Assembly (NCBI RefSeq): GCF_900113645.1
Contig: NZ_FOQC01000013.1
Span: 1 to 55,192 of the forward strand
Direction: 5' to 3'
Length of the DNA: 55,192 nt
From: Trichococcus flocculiformis
GTDB taxonomy: Bacteria > Bacillota > Bacilli > Lactobacillales > Aerococcaceae
The notes beneath the pieces were generated by a model that had not been told where the DNA came from, did no database searches, and saw nothing but the letters and a program-made list of their open reading frames with translations. Below are positions 55,091 through 55,192 of this stretch, piece after piece. Made by a program: the position numbers and the translations under genes. Numbering within the stretch: position 1 is the stretch's first letter; the number at the start of each line of letters is the position of its first letter.

Positions 55091-55192
55091 GTTAATTGGT
55101 TCTCTTTTTTTAGAGGGCTCAGGTGCCAAAAGTTAAGGGGTTTGGTCCATCAGCCAATCTTGTGATAAAGAGATTAATTTTGTCCATTTAGC

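Overview
The window reads as chromosome of a moderate-GC Gram-positive bacterium of the order Lactobacillales. The gene order rbgA-rnhB-dprA-topA-trmFO-xerC-hslV-hslU-codY, the plsY / parE-parC arrangement, the strong GGAGG ribosome binding sites and the fermentative pflB/pflA pair all fit. From memory of protein character a Carnobacteriaceae genus such as Trichococcus is a good guess, but that is inference. No rRNA, tRNA or CRISPR array was seen.

Layout. 1-742: the 3' part of an IS1182-type transposase gene cut by the window edge. 0.74-6.1 kb: hemolysin III-like membrane protein, YpmS, YozE, purine nucleoside phosphorylase, an S41 protease and two tandem type I signal peptidases. 6.1-16.2 kb: housekeeping cluster for ribosome assembly, RNase HII, DprA, topoisomerase I, TrmFO, XerC, HslVU and CodY. 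16.2-22.4 kb: aldose epimerase-like protein, PlsY and topoisomerase IV. 22.7-31.2 kb: pyruvate formate-lyase and its activase, pyrophosphatase PpaC, a metallophosphoesterase behind a large RNA-hairpin leader, a CorA transporter and an intracellular type I pullulanase. 31.5-39.8 kb: a complete Opp oligopeptide importer with two binding lipoproteins. 40.1-44.8 kb: minus-strand ilvB-ilvN-ilvC-ilvA operon with a recognisable attenuator. 44.9-48.7 kb: patatin-like phospholipase, a stand-alone ABC ATPase and an ABC exporter. 48.7-50.0 kb: a solitary TnpB element. 50.4-52.6 kb: a small group of surface or unknown genes. 52.7-54.7 kb: an NmrA-like oxidoreductase and a LysR regulator. 54.8-55.2 kb: non-coding DNA with a long inverted repeat.

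How it fits together. Peptide uptake (Opp), branched-chain amino acid synthesis (ilv) and CodY form one nutritional circuit. The ilv promoter carries a good CodY-box candidate next to its -35, and the transcript begins with a 15-codon leader rich in Ile, Val and Leu codons, followed by competing hairpins and an intrinsic terminator. ilvD is missing from the operon.

The most interesting signals are non-coding: the ilv attenuator; two junctions (rnhB/dprA and trmFO/xerC) where the terminator hairpin itself carries the ribosome binding site of the next gene; a 114-nt bulged hairpin that starts where transcription should begin upstream of the phosphoesterase; two clusters of related tandem hairpins between genes (39.85-39.99 and 46.80-46.93 kb); the inverted repeat at 54.94-55.09 kb; and the TnpB element lying directly against an ABC exporter gene.
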